DNA of 57,857 bases from JACVRW01 sp038323835 (GTDB taxonomy: Bacteria > Actinomycetota > Thermoleophilia > Solirubrobacterales > Thermoleophilaceae): the NCBI GenBank assembly GCA_038323835.1, contig JBBQHI010000025.1, positions 1 to 57,857 of the forward strand. The letters run 5' to 3'. Both the position numbers and the translations under genes were made by a program. The notes under the pieces are model-generated. The model was not told where the DNA came from. It worked only from the letters and a program-made list of their open reading frames with translations, and made no database searches. This document shows, in pieces, positions 40,880-48,534 of this stretch. Every line of letters begins with the position of its first letter. Position 1 is the first letter of the stretch.

Positions 40880-41700
40880 GCCGTGCGCGAGGGGCCGGGC
40901 TCGGCCCGGACCGGAACGTTGTCCTCCTGGCGCGAGGGGCCGGGCTCGGCCCGGACCGGAGCGTTGTCCTCCGCCATCGCTTTCATGTACACCCCGTGCA
41001 GGGACTCCACGCCGAAGTGCTCACGGAGGCCCTCCGCGCTGTCGCGTGCGATCACCCGGCCGTCGCGGATCAGGCCGATCTCCTCGCAGAGCTGCTCGGC
41101 CTCCTCCAGATAGTGCGTGGTGAGGAGAATCGTGGTGCCCTCGGAGTGGAGGCGGTCGATGTAGCGCCAGAGCTCCGCCCGCAGCTCCACGTCCACGCCG
41201 GCGGTGGGCTCGTCGAGGATCACGAGGCGCGGGCGGTGCATGAGCGCGCGAGCCAGCAGCAGGCGGCGGCGCTGGCCTCCGGAGAGCTTGGGGGCCCGCA
41301 CGTCGCGCTTCCCCGCGAGGCCGAACGCCTCGATCATCTCCTCGGCGCGCTGCTCGGCCTCCTCCCGCTGCATCCCGAAGTAGCCGCCGTGGTAGGTGAG
41401 CGTCTCGCGCACGGTGAGGAAGCGGTCCAGGTTGATGTCCTGCTCCGCGAGCCCGATCCACGATCGCGCGAGCAGGGTGTCGGCCGGCTCCCCGAACACC
41501 AGCACCTCACCGCTCGTGACCCGGATGAGGTTGCACACCGCGCTGATCAGAGTGGTCTTGCCCGCGCCGTTGGGGCCCAGCAGACCGAAGAACGCGCCCG
41601 CCGGAATCACGAGATCGAGCTCCTCGAGGGCGAGCGTGCCGTCGTCGTAGCGCTTGGTCAGGCCGCGCAGTTCGAGGGCAGGAGCGTCGTCTCGGTACAC
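40876..41700 (-). CDS. ABC transporter ATP-binding protein (ABC-2 exporter)
   Basis: Predicted 274 residues. Walker A is FFGLLGPNGAGKTTLISAVC, the signature is KLSGGQRRRLLLARALMHRP, and Walker B is LVILDEPTAGVDVELRAELW. The H-loop lies in ILLTTHYLEEAEQLCEEIGL. It powers export through the permease encoded downstream, whose start it overlaps. The last 32 residues are two copies of a 15-residue unit (AEDNAPVRAEPGPSR and QEDNVPVRAEPGPSR), encoded by a perfect-frame 45-bp DNA duplication not expected in the family. The tail probably lies outside the nucleotide-binding fold. Confidence 0.94.
   Translation of the reverse strand: MYRDDAPALELRGLTKRYDDGTLALEELDLVIPAGAFFGLLGPNGAGKTTLISAVCNLIRVTSGEVLVFGEPADTLLARSWIGLAEQDINLDRFLTVRETLTYHGGYFGMQREEAEQRAEEMIEAFGLAGKRDVRAPKLSGGQRRRLLLARALMHRPRLVILDEPTAGVDVELRAELWRYIDRLHSEGTTILLTTHYLEEAEQLCEEIGLIRDGRVIARDSAEGLREHFGVESLHGVYMKAMAEDNAPVRAEPGPSRQEDNVPVRAEPGPSRTA
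40887..40976. repeat. In-frame 45-bp tandem duplication with internal palindrome
   Basis: Two adjacent 45-bp units at the 3' end of the ABC ATPase gene differ at only a few positions. On the coding strand each contains the inverted repeat CCGGGC-CGA-GCCCGG. The length is a multiple of three, so the duplication lengthened the protein by 15 residues without disrupting it. The palindrome near a gene end resembles the window's other terminator-like repeats. Confidence 0.88.
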
Positions 41701-42009
41701 CCGATCGAGGCTAGCGGCCGTCGGTCGCCGCGCGTCCGCGCTCGTCGCGCCGGGGGCGTCGCCTACGGCAGCGGGGTGGGAATCGGCTCTCCCGTCACAC
41801 AGGTCACCGTCTCGTCACGTGTCCGTAGAGGGGCTTGGCGCCTTTTGCACCGTATGCGTGCATAACGCGCCACACCCCCTCGGCCGGCCGCCGCCCACGC
41901 GACATCGGGTAACGCCAGTGGTTACGTCTTGGCCACGGCCGTTGGGAGACGGGGCACCCACCCAGCCGCCGTGCGCCGACGAGGAGCCGCCGCACGCGCA
42001 GCCCACCAA
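41701..42009. other. Intergenic region, 309 bp
   Basis: Nothing gene-like is seen between the ABC ATPase start and the rmlB remnant stop. It holds three GTCAC motifs with 9- and 11-base spacing (41794, 41803, 41814) and a loose inverted repeat GTAAC/GTTAC near 41910. The promoter of the ABC operon must lie here, and the GTCAC repeats could be its control site. Confidence 0.5.
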
Positions 42010-42964
42010 TCAGCCCAGGGCCCGGCCGTACTGCTTCTCGTAGTACGCCCGGTACTCGCCCGAGCGGATCGGCTCCCACCAGGCCTCGTTGTCCCGGTAC
42101 CAGTCGAAGGTGCGCGGCAGGCCCTCCTCGAAGTGCACCTGCGCCTCCCACCCGAGCTCGGACTTCAGCTTCTCGGATGAGAGCGAGTAGCGGCGGTCGT
42201 GCCCGAGCCGATCCTGAACGTGCTCGATCAGCGACTCGTCGCGTCCGGCCAGCTCGAGGATCCGGTGCACGACCTCGAGGTTCTCGCACTCGTCGGGGCC
42301 GCCGACGTTGTACGCCTGCCCCGGCCGGCCGCGCTCGAGCACGGTGTGGATGCCGCGGCAGAAGTCCTCCACGAACAGCCAGTTGCGCACCTGGCGTCCG
42401 TCGCCGTACACCGGCAGGCCGTCGCCTTGGATGGCGTTGAGGATCATCAGCGGGATCAGCTTCTCGGGGTACTGGCGGGGGCCGTAGTTGTTCGAGCCGC
42501 GGCAGATCACGGCCTCGATCCCGTAGGTGTGCGCGTGTGCGGAGACGAGGAGGTCGCCGGCGGCCTTGGTGGCCGAGTAGGGGGATGAGGGGTCGAGGGG
42601 GGACTCCTCGGTGAACGACCCCGACGCGATCGATCCGTACACCTCGTCCGTGGACACCTGCAGATAGCGCGGCACCCCGAGCTCCCGGGCCGCGTCCAGC
42701 AGGGTGCCGGTGCCGATCAGATGGGTGCGGGCGAACGCGGACCGGTCGATCGACGTTCACCACTGCGTCCACGCCCTCCATGGCCTCGCGCACCGCCCTG
42801 GGGTCCTCGATCGCGCCCACCACGAGCGGCACGCCCTCGGGCAGGTTCTCCCGCCGGCCGGCGTAGGTGAGCTTGTCGAGCACCACCACGTCGTGCTCGC
42901 CCGACACCAGGTGGACGTAGGTGGATCCGATGAACCCCGCCGCTCCGGTCACCAGCAGCTTCAT
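42010..42964 (-). pseudogene. rmlB: dTDP-glucose 4,6-dehydratase, frameshifted
   Basis: The N-terminus (MKLLVTGAAGFIGSTYVHLV, then HDVVVLDKLTYAGRRENLPE) and the large C-terminal part (LQVSTDEVYGS, FTEESPLDPSSPYSATKAAG, NYGPRQYPEKLIPLMILNAI) are intact but in different frames. Around 42751-42757 the coding strand runs from ...VDAVVN straight into DRSAFARTHLIGTGTLLDA of another frame, losing about seven to ten codons. The family's FAAETHVD substrate and cofactor segment falls in the lost part. The ATG overlaps rmlD's stop. A single deletion with frameshift, or a sequencing error, would explain this. If real, the enzyme step from dTDP-glucose is lost from this operon. Confidence 0.82.
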
Positions 42965-43776
42965 GCGCGCACCTCCCGCTCGGCCAGATATGCGTCGAGC
43001 CCGTCCTGCCACGACGGAAGCAGGGGTGTGCGCTCGGTGCCGAGAACCGAGTACGCGGGGCGGGGCGCGGGCAGCGGGTACTCCGCGGTGGTGATCGGCG
43101 AGAGCTCGCACTCCACTCCTGCGCGCTCGAAGGCGGCGGCGGCCAGCTCGAACCAGGAGCAGGAGCCCGCGGCGGCGGCGTGGTGCACGCCGTAGTCCTC
43201 GCCGGTGGCGATCTCCACCAGCGCCCGCGCCAGATGGCCGGTGTAGGTGGGGCAGCCCACCTGGTCGGCCACCACGCGCGCCTCGTCGCGCTCGCCGCCC
43301 ACACGCAGCATCGTGTCCACGAAGTTCTTACCTCCGGCGCCGAAGAGCCACGACGTGCGCACCACGAAGTGGCGGGGATTGGCCGCTGCGGTGGCGATCT
43401 CGCCGGCCAGCTTCGAGCGCCCGTAGCTGGACACCGGACCGGTGGGATCGGACTCGAGATAGGGGGTGGCCTTGCGCCCGTCGAACACGTAGTCGCTCGA
43501 CACGTAGAGCACTGCGGGAGCCTCCGCGGCCACGGTCCCGGCGGCCTCGCCGTTCACGCGCAGGGCCTCCTCGGCCTCCTCCTCGGCCCCGTCCACGTTC
43601 GTATAGGCGGCGCAGTTGAGCACCACGTCGGGCTCGTGCTCGGCCACGGCGCCGCGCACGGCCTCGGCGTCGGTCACGTCGAGCTCCGCGCGCGAGAGGC
43701 CCACGGACTCGTCGCCCAGGACCCTCACCAGGTCCTGGCCGAGCATGCCCCCGGCTCCGACCACGAGCGCCCTCAC
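42961..43776 (-). CDS. rmlD: dTDP-4-dehydrorhamnose reductase
   Basis: Predicted 271 residues. The N-terminal NADPH-binding motif is MRALVVGAGGMLGQDLVRVL. VVLNCAAYTNVDGAEEEAEE and the YxxxK region VSSYGRSKLAGEIATAAANP follow, with VLYVSSDYVFDGRKATPYLE and VRTSWLFGAGGKNFVDTMLR characteristic of RmlD. It makes the final reduction to dTDP-L-rhamnose, a precursor of cell-wall or surface glycans. Starts and stops overlap those of rmlA upstream and rmlB downstream by four bases, so the operon is translationally coupled. The epimerase RmlC needed before it is not encoded in this operon. Confidence 0.94.
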   Translation of the reverse strand: MRALVVGAGGMLGQDLVRVLGDESVGLSRAELDVTDAEAVRGAVAEHEPDVVLNCAAYTNVDGAEEEAEEALRVNGEAAGTVAAEAPAVLYVSSDYVFDGRKATPYLESDPTGPVSSYGRSKLAGEIATAAANPRHFVVRTSWLFGAGGKNFVDTMLRVGGERDEARVVADQVGCPTYTGHLARALVEIATGEDYGVHHAAAAGSCSWFELAAAAFERAGVECELSPITTAEYPLPAPRPAYSVLGTERTPLLPSWQDGLDAYLAEREVRA

Positions 43777-44849
43777 AGGATCTGCACGTCCGCGTTGTCC
43801 CCCACCACGAAGCGGTAGGCCTTGGGCAGCGCCGGTCCCCGGCTGATGCGCACGTTCTTGCCGATCAGGCTGGCCTCCACGCGGGACTCGAGGTCGGTGA
43901 TCGACGAGCCCGAGAGCACGATCGAGTGCTCGAGCTCCGCCTTCTCGATCGTCACGTCCTCTCCGATCGCGGTGTACGGGCCGATGTAGGCGTCGGTCAC
44001 GCGCGAGCCCTTGCCGATGATGGCCGGGCCGCGCACGGTGGACCGCTCCAGACGGGCGCCCTCCTCGACCACCACGCGGCCCTCCACGCGGGAGTCCACC
44101 ACCTCGCCGTCGATGCGCTCGTCCAGGTCGTCAAGGATCAGCCGGTTGGCCTCGAGCATGTCCTGCACCTGACCGGTGTCCTTCCACCAGCCGTGAACGA
44201 TGTGCGGGTCCACGCGCCTGCCCTGCTCCACCAGGTACTGGATCGCGTCGGTGATCTCGAGCTCGTCCCGCCAGGAGGGCTCGATCGCGCGGGCCGCGTC
44301 GAAGATCGCGGGCGTGAACATGTAGACCCCGACCAGCGCGAGGTTGGTCTTCGGGTCCTTCGGCTTCTCCACCAGCCGGCTCACGCCGCCGTCCTCGTTC
44401 AGCTCGGCCACGCCGTAGCTCTCCGGGTCGGGCACCGGCGTGAGCAGGATCAGCGCGTCCGGCCTCTCGCTGCGGAAGTTCTTCACCAGCTCGACGATCC
44501 CGTCGCGCAGGAGGTTGTCGCCCAGGTACATGACAAACGAGGAGGAGCCGAGGAACGGCTCCGCGGTGAGCACCGCGTGCGCCAGCCCGCTCGGGGCGTC
44601 CTGCTCGATGTACTCGATGTGGAGCCCGAAGGCGGAGCCGTCGCCCGCGGCGGCACGGATCTCGCCCCCGGTCTCGGGGGCCACGATGATGCCGACCTCC
44701 TCGATGCCGGCCTCGGCCATCGCCTCGAGGCCGTAGAAGAGCACGGGCTTGTTGGCCACCGGCACGAGCTGCTTCGCGCTCGTGTGGGTGAGTGGCCGCA
44801 GGCGCGTGCCCTTGCCGCCCGACAGGATCAGGCCCTTCAGCGCGTCCAT
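43773..44849 (-). CDS. rmlA: Glucose-1-phosphate thymidylyltransferase (long form)
   Basis: Predicted 358 residues from the ATG at 44849. The nucleotidyltransferase part has LILSGGKGTRLRPLTHTSAK with the signature GGxGTRL, then QLVPVANKPVLFYGLEAMAE, VMYLGDNLLRDGIVELVKNF and WWKDTGQVQDMLEANRLILD. The last 110 residues form a left-handed beta-helix (hexapeptide-like VRGPAIIGKGSRVTDAYIGP). The long form with C-terminal helix occurs widely in actinobacteria and archaea. It makes dTDP-glucose. It overlaps the preceding oxidase gene's stop in TGATG and rmlD's start by four bases. Confidence 0.94.
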   Translation of the reverse strand: MDALKGLILSGGKGTRLRPLTHTSAKQLVPVANKPVLFYGLEAMAEAGIEEVGIIVAPETGGEIRAAAGDGSAFGLHIEYIEQDAPSGLAHAVLTAEPFLGSSSFVMYLGDNLLRDGIVELVKNFRSERPDALILLTPVPDPESYGVAELNEDGGVSRLVEKPKDPKTNLALVGVYMFTPAIFDAARAIEPSWRDELEITDAIQYLVEQGRRVDPHIVHGWWKDTGQVQDMLEANRLILDDLDERIDGEVVDSRVEGRVVVEEGARLERSTVRGPAIIGKGSRVTDAYIGPYTAIGEDVTIEKAELEHSIVLSGSSITDLESRVEASLIGKNVRISRGPALPKAYRFVVGDNADVQIL

Positions 44850-45328
44850 CAGTATGTGCCTCCGAGCTTCCGGTGGTCCCAGCTCACCACACGGGAGGGA
44901 ACGAACCGCAACCCCACCCGCTTCTGCGCCTGCGCGGCCACCATCTCGCGCACCTCGGGCCCGAGATCGCCCGCGTAGCGCCCGAACAGCGCCAGCCCGT
45001 AGCGCTCGACCTCCTCCGGATCGCGCTCCAGGGCCACGTCGCACTCAAACATCACGCCGCGCAGCTCGTGGTACTTCACGCCCGCCTCGAGGCCGAGGGT
45101 GGCGCGCGGGTTGCGCTCCAGGTTCTTCGCCTTCTGCGACTTCGCGTAGGTCCAGCCCGTCAGCTCGAGGCCCTCTGACACGAACCAGAGCGGCACCATG
45201 TGCGGCAGGCCGTCCGCGCCCACGGTGGCGCACTGCACGATCATCTCCTCGTCGAGGAAGGCGTGGAGCTCGTCGTCCGTCATCTGTATCTGTTCGCGTC
45301 GCGAGGGCAAGGAAATCCGGGGCGCCAC
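44849..45328 (-). CDS. Pyridoxamine 5'-phosphate oxidase-fold flavin/F420 protein
   Basis: Predicted 159 residues; an internal ATG (MTDDELHAFLDEEMIV) could shorten it by 15. The split-barrel fold is recognised from VQCATVGADGLPHMVPLWFV, then LTGWTYAKSQKAKNLERNPR and ATLGLEAGVKYHELRGVMFE. Members bind FMN, F420 or haem; the motif pattern suits the actinobacterial F420-or-FMN group. The substrate is unknown. Its stop overlaps the start of rmlA, making it the first gene of the rml operon, although no link to rhamnose synthesis is known. Confidence 0.85.
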   Translation of the reverse strand: MAPRISLPSRREQIQMTDDELHAFLDEEMIVQCATVGADGLPHMVPLWFVSEGLELTGWTYAKSQKAKNLERNPRATLGLEAGVKYHELRGVMFECDVALERDPEEVERYGLALFGRYAGDLGPEVREMVAAQAQKRVGLRFVPSRVVSWDHRKLGGTY

Positions 45329-45447
45329 AGTACCCGGATGAAGCGTCGCGGCACCCCGGCGGGCTCAACCCGATTGGTTCCTCTGAGCGCGAATCGGGTA
45401 TGACCCCGGGCATCCTTCGCGTTCCAAACCTCAGAGGGAGGGGTTCC

Positions 45448-47919
45448 ATGCGTTCAGGGAAGATCGGCGTGGGGCGTGCCGCAGGCGTCCTTGCGCTCAC
45501 GTTCCTTCTCGTCTCCGCAGTCGTCGCCGGCGCTTCGTCGGCCGCGGTCAAGCGTGCCGAGGTCACGGCCTCGAAGGCCGCAGCCAGGGGCTGTCACACC
45601 GCCTACGCCGGGCGCACCAAGCGCACCGCCGTGGTCCGGGCCACCGCACCGGGCACCGGACTGGTGCGCGCGCGGCTGCGCAGCCGCGCCGACTTCGACC
45701 TCGGCGTCTTCGACGCGAAGAGCAAGCACTTCGTGGCCGGGTCCGCCGCTCTCGGGGGGCGTGAGCTGGCCGAGGGATTCGTGACCAAGGGCCAGCGGCT
45801 GATCGTCCAGGCCTGCCACTTCCGCGGCCACGCCAAGCGTGCCCGGGTGTCGGTGAGCTTCGTGACCGCTCATGCCGGTCCGGCACAGCGGACCCAGATC
45901 GTGGAGGTGTCCACGCCCACCCGCGCGGACAAGACCCGGCTCCAGGGGCTCGGGCTCGATCTCACGGAGAGCGGCACCGCGAAGTCGGTGGACGTGCTGG
46001 TGACCGGGACGTCCGGCCTCAGCAAGCTGCGCCAGGCCAAGCTCGGATACCGGGTGAAGATCGCCGACCTGGACGCCCAGGCGCGGCTCGACCAGCGGAG
46101 CAACCGCCGTTTCGCGGCGCGCGCGGCAAGGGCGGGCGGGAGCGCTCTGCCGAGCGGTCGAACCACCTACCGCCACCTGGCCGACTACGAGCTGGAGCTG
46201 AAGCAGCTGGGGCGGCGCTACCCGAACATGGTGCGCCCGTTCACGCTGCCCTATCGCACCCATCTCGGCCGTGACGTCGTGGGCATCGAGATCGCCCGGC
46301 ACGTGTACGACGTGAACGACGGCAAGCCGATCTTCGCCAACATCGGCGTGCACCACGCACGCGAATGGCCCGCGGGCGAGCACTCGATGGAGTGGGCCTA
46401 CGACCTGCTGCGCAATTTCGGCAAGTCGCGCCGCACCACGAGGCTCGTGAACGACACGCGCAACATCGTGATCCCGATCGTGAACCCCGACGGGTTCAAC
46501 ATCTCGCGTGAGGCGCCAGACTTCCCCGCCGAGACCGAGTTCGACACGCAGTCCTACGAGATGAAGCGCAAGAACTGCTGGCCGGACCCGGAGAACCCGG
46601 GGCCCTGCAACGACAACGCGACCGCGGGCGCCTACCAGGGCGTGGACCCGAACCGCAACTACGGCGGCTTCTGGGGCGGGCCGGGGGCCGAGGTGGAGTC
46701 CACCGGCGAGACGTTCCGCGGCACCGGCCCATTCTCCGAGCCGGAGACGCAGAACATCCGCTGGCTCTTCTCCGAGCGCCAGGTCACCAACCTGATCACC
46801 AACCACACGTTCTCGAACCTGCTGCTGCGGCCGCCCGGAGTGGTGGACGTGGGAGCGCCGCTCGACGAGCCCCTGCTGAAGGACCTCGGGGCGCGGATGG
46901 CCGCTCACAACGGGTACAAGAACGAGCCCGGCTACGGCCTCTATGAAACCACCGGCACCACGGAGGACTGGACCTTCTGGACCACCGGCGGCATCGGCTA
47001 CACGTTCGAGATCGGCGACGTCTCGTTCCACCCGCCGTTCCAGCAGGGAGTGGTGGCCGAGTACCTCGGACAGGCCCCCGCGGCCGGAGCCGGCAAGGGC
47101 GGCAACCGCGAGGCCTACTACGAGATGCTCGCGTCCACGGCCAACTCGGCCGACCACTCGCTGATCACGGGCAGGGCCCCGAGGGGGTGGAACCTGAAGA
47201 TCCACAAGAGCTTCATGACCTCCACCTCGCCGGTGTGGAAGAACAGCATCGGCACCGAGATCGGCGCCGCGCAGCTGTTCCCTGACGCACTCGAGAGCAC
47301 GCTGCACTCGGAGGGCGGCCGGTTCACCTGGAGCGTGAACCCGTCCACCCGCCCGATCGTGGCCGGGCGCGACGGCCGCAAGCCGACCGGCCCCCCGCAG
47401 GCCAACACCCCGCTCGCCAACCCGGCGGGCGTGCCTGCGGAGAACACCGGGAACTTCCCGGCCGGCCCGCAGGAGAACCTCCCGTTCACCGTCCAGGGTC
47501 CCCCGGCGGTGGACAACGGGCGCTTCACGGTGCACATCGAGTGGACCAACCCCGACACCGACTGGGACGTGTACGTCACGGACGCGGCCGGTGAGCTCGT
47601 GACGCAGTCCGCGTCCTTCGGCGACACCAACGAGGACGCGGTCCTCGTGGATCCGCCGCCCGGCAACTACGTCGCCCACGTGGTGAACTTCGACCAGGTG
47701 GACGGCCAGCCGGTGGACGACTGGAAGGCCGGCGAGGTCCGCTTCAAGAGCCCGACACCGCGCGTGGTGAACGGCAAGGAGGCGTGGAACCTGACCTGCG
47801 AGGACAGGGAGGGCCGGCTGCGCGCGGTCCGCCAGGTGATCGTGGACCGGGGCCAGAGGGTGAACGTCGGCGACGTGTGCCGGCGCTCAGGAGCCTACGC
47901 CGCCAAGCATCAGGACTGA
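45448..47919 (+). CDS. Secreted zinc carboxypeptidase (M14 family)
   Basis: Predicted 823 residues from the ATG at 45448, preceded by GGGAGG. A signal peptide (AAGVLALTFLLVSAVVAGAS) leads into a PPC-like domain. The M14 domain (about 240-560) starts near YRHLADYELELKQLGRRYPN. Zinc ligands are His303 and Glu306 in GVHHAREWPAGEH and His453 in NHTFSNLLLRPPG. The catalytic Glu521 is in YTFEIGDVSFHPP. A C-terminal beta domain (HIEWTNPDTDWDVYVTDAAG) resembles another PPC module. It trims C-terminal residues of peptides outside the cell. It is a large, apparently free-standing gene, divergent from the rml operon. Confidence 0.93.
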   Translation: MRSGKIGVGRAAGVLALTFLLVSAVVAGASSAAVKRAEVTASKAAARGCHTAYAGRTKRTAVVRATAPGTGLVRARLRSRADFDLGVFDAKSKHFVAGSAALGGRELAEGFVTKGQRLIVQACHFRGHAKRARVSVSFVTAHAGPAQRTQIVEVSTPTRADKTRLQGLGLDLTESGTAKSVDVLVTGTSGLSKLRQAKLGYRVKIADLDAQARLDQRSNRRFAARAARAGGSALPSGRTTYRHLADYELELKQLGRRYPNMVRPFTLPYRTHLGRDVVGIEIARHVYDVNDGKPIFANIGVHHAREWPAGEHSMEWAYDLLRNFGKSRRTTRLVNDTRNIVIPIVNPDGFNISREAPDFPAETEFDTQSYEMKRKNCWPDPENPGPCNDNATAGAYQGVDPNRNYGGFWGGPGAEVESTGETFRGTGPFSEPETQNIRWLFSERQVTNLITNHTFSNLLLRPPGVVDVGAPLDEPLLKDLGARMAAHNGYKNEPGYGLYETTGTTEDWTFWTTGGIGYTFEIGDVSFHPPFQQGVVAEYLGQAPAAGAGKGGNREAYYEMLASTANSADHSLITGRAPRGWNLKIHKSFMTSTSPVWKNSIGTEIGAAQLFPDALESTLHSEGGRFTWSVNPSTRPIVAGRDGRKPTGPPQANTPLANPAGVPAENTGNFPAGPQENLPFTVQGPPAVDNGRFTVHIEWTNPDTDWDVYVTDAAGELVTQSASFGDTNEDAVLVDPPPGNYVAHVVNFDQVDGQPVDDWKAGEVRFKSPTPRVVNGKEAWNLTCEDREGRLRAVRQVIVDRGQRVNVGDVCRRSGAYAAKHQD

Positions 47920-48048
47920 CGGAGGAGAGAGAGCCCACGCGGGCGCGCCGTGCCGCCGCGGCGCGCCCAGCGAGGATCTTCAGGTGGTGCGATCTCACCC
48001 CATCGGGGCGATGCCCAGAGCGGCACCCGCGGGAATGATGAGTGGAGG

Positions 48049-48480
48049 ATGCTGAGATCGCCCAGACTCGCACGGCGCACCGCGCTCGCGGGGGCCGGCC
48101 TCGCTCTCTTCGCCGTGCCGCTCACAGGTTGTGGCGGCGATGACAACAGCGACACGAAGGCGAGCTCGCCCGCCACCACGAAGACGCCGACGGCGACCCA
48201 GCAGGAGACGGTTCCAGCGGTCGTGAAGGTGTCGATCGGCGACAACTTCTACAAGCCCAAGGCCCTGACCATCCGACGCGGCCAGTCGATCAGCTGGCGC
48301 AATGAGGGGGCCGTGGCGCACACCGTCACCTCCGACTCCAACAGCACCGTGAAGTTCGACTCGGGGACGCTGGACCCACGCGGCGCCTACGTGTTGAAGC
48401 CCACCACCGCGGGCAAGCTCACCTACTACTGCACCATCCACGGCAAGGTGCAATCCGGAACCGTCACCGTCACTCGCTGA
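48049..48480 (+). CDS. Cupredoxin-domain lipoprotein
   Basis: Predicted 143 residues. The N-terminal signal (TALAGAGLALFAVPLTGCGG) carries a lipobox ending in the cysteine of LTGC. After a Thr/Ala-rich linker the plastocyanin-like domain has IGDNFYKPKALTIRRGQSIS, WRNEGAVAHTVTSDSNSTVK and LTYYCTIHGKVQSGTVTV. His in AHTV, Cys in YYC and His in IHG match the type I copper ligands; a Val sits near the usual axial Met position, which would raise the potential. It is a small electron carrier on the outer face. Dispersed repeat copy 4 follows its stop. Confidence 0.88.
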   Translation: MLRSPRLARRTALAGAGLALFAVPLTGCGGDDNSDTKASSPATTKTPTATQQETVPAVVKVSIGDNFYKPKALTIRRGQSISWRNEGAVAHTVTSDSNSTVKFDSGTLDPRGAYVLKPTTAGKLTYYCTIHGKVQSGTVTVTR

Positions 48481-48486
48481 CCTAGG

Positions 48487-48527
48487 CCGAGGAGCGGAGT
48501 CCGATCGTCGATCGGGGGAGCACCTCT
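48487..48527 (-). repeat. Dispersed palindromic element, copy 4
   Basis: CCGAGGAGCGGAGT is followed by core CCGATCG-T-CGATCGG (48501-48515) and then GGGAGCACC. The core inverted repeat is perfect, and the flanking GGAGCGGAG and GAGCACC match other copies. It lies between the convergent cupredoxin and PafBC genes. Confidence 0.8.
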
Positions 48528-48534
48528 GGAGGAG

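Noticed and set aside
45454..47679. A 741-codon minus-strand frame opposite the carboxypeptidase
   Set aside because: The plus strand shows a signal peptide and all M14 zinc and catalytic residues; the antisense frame has none.
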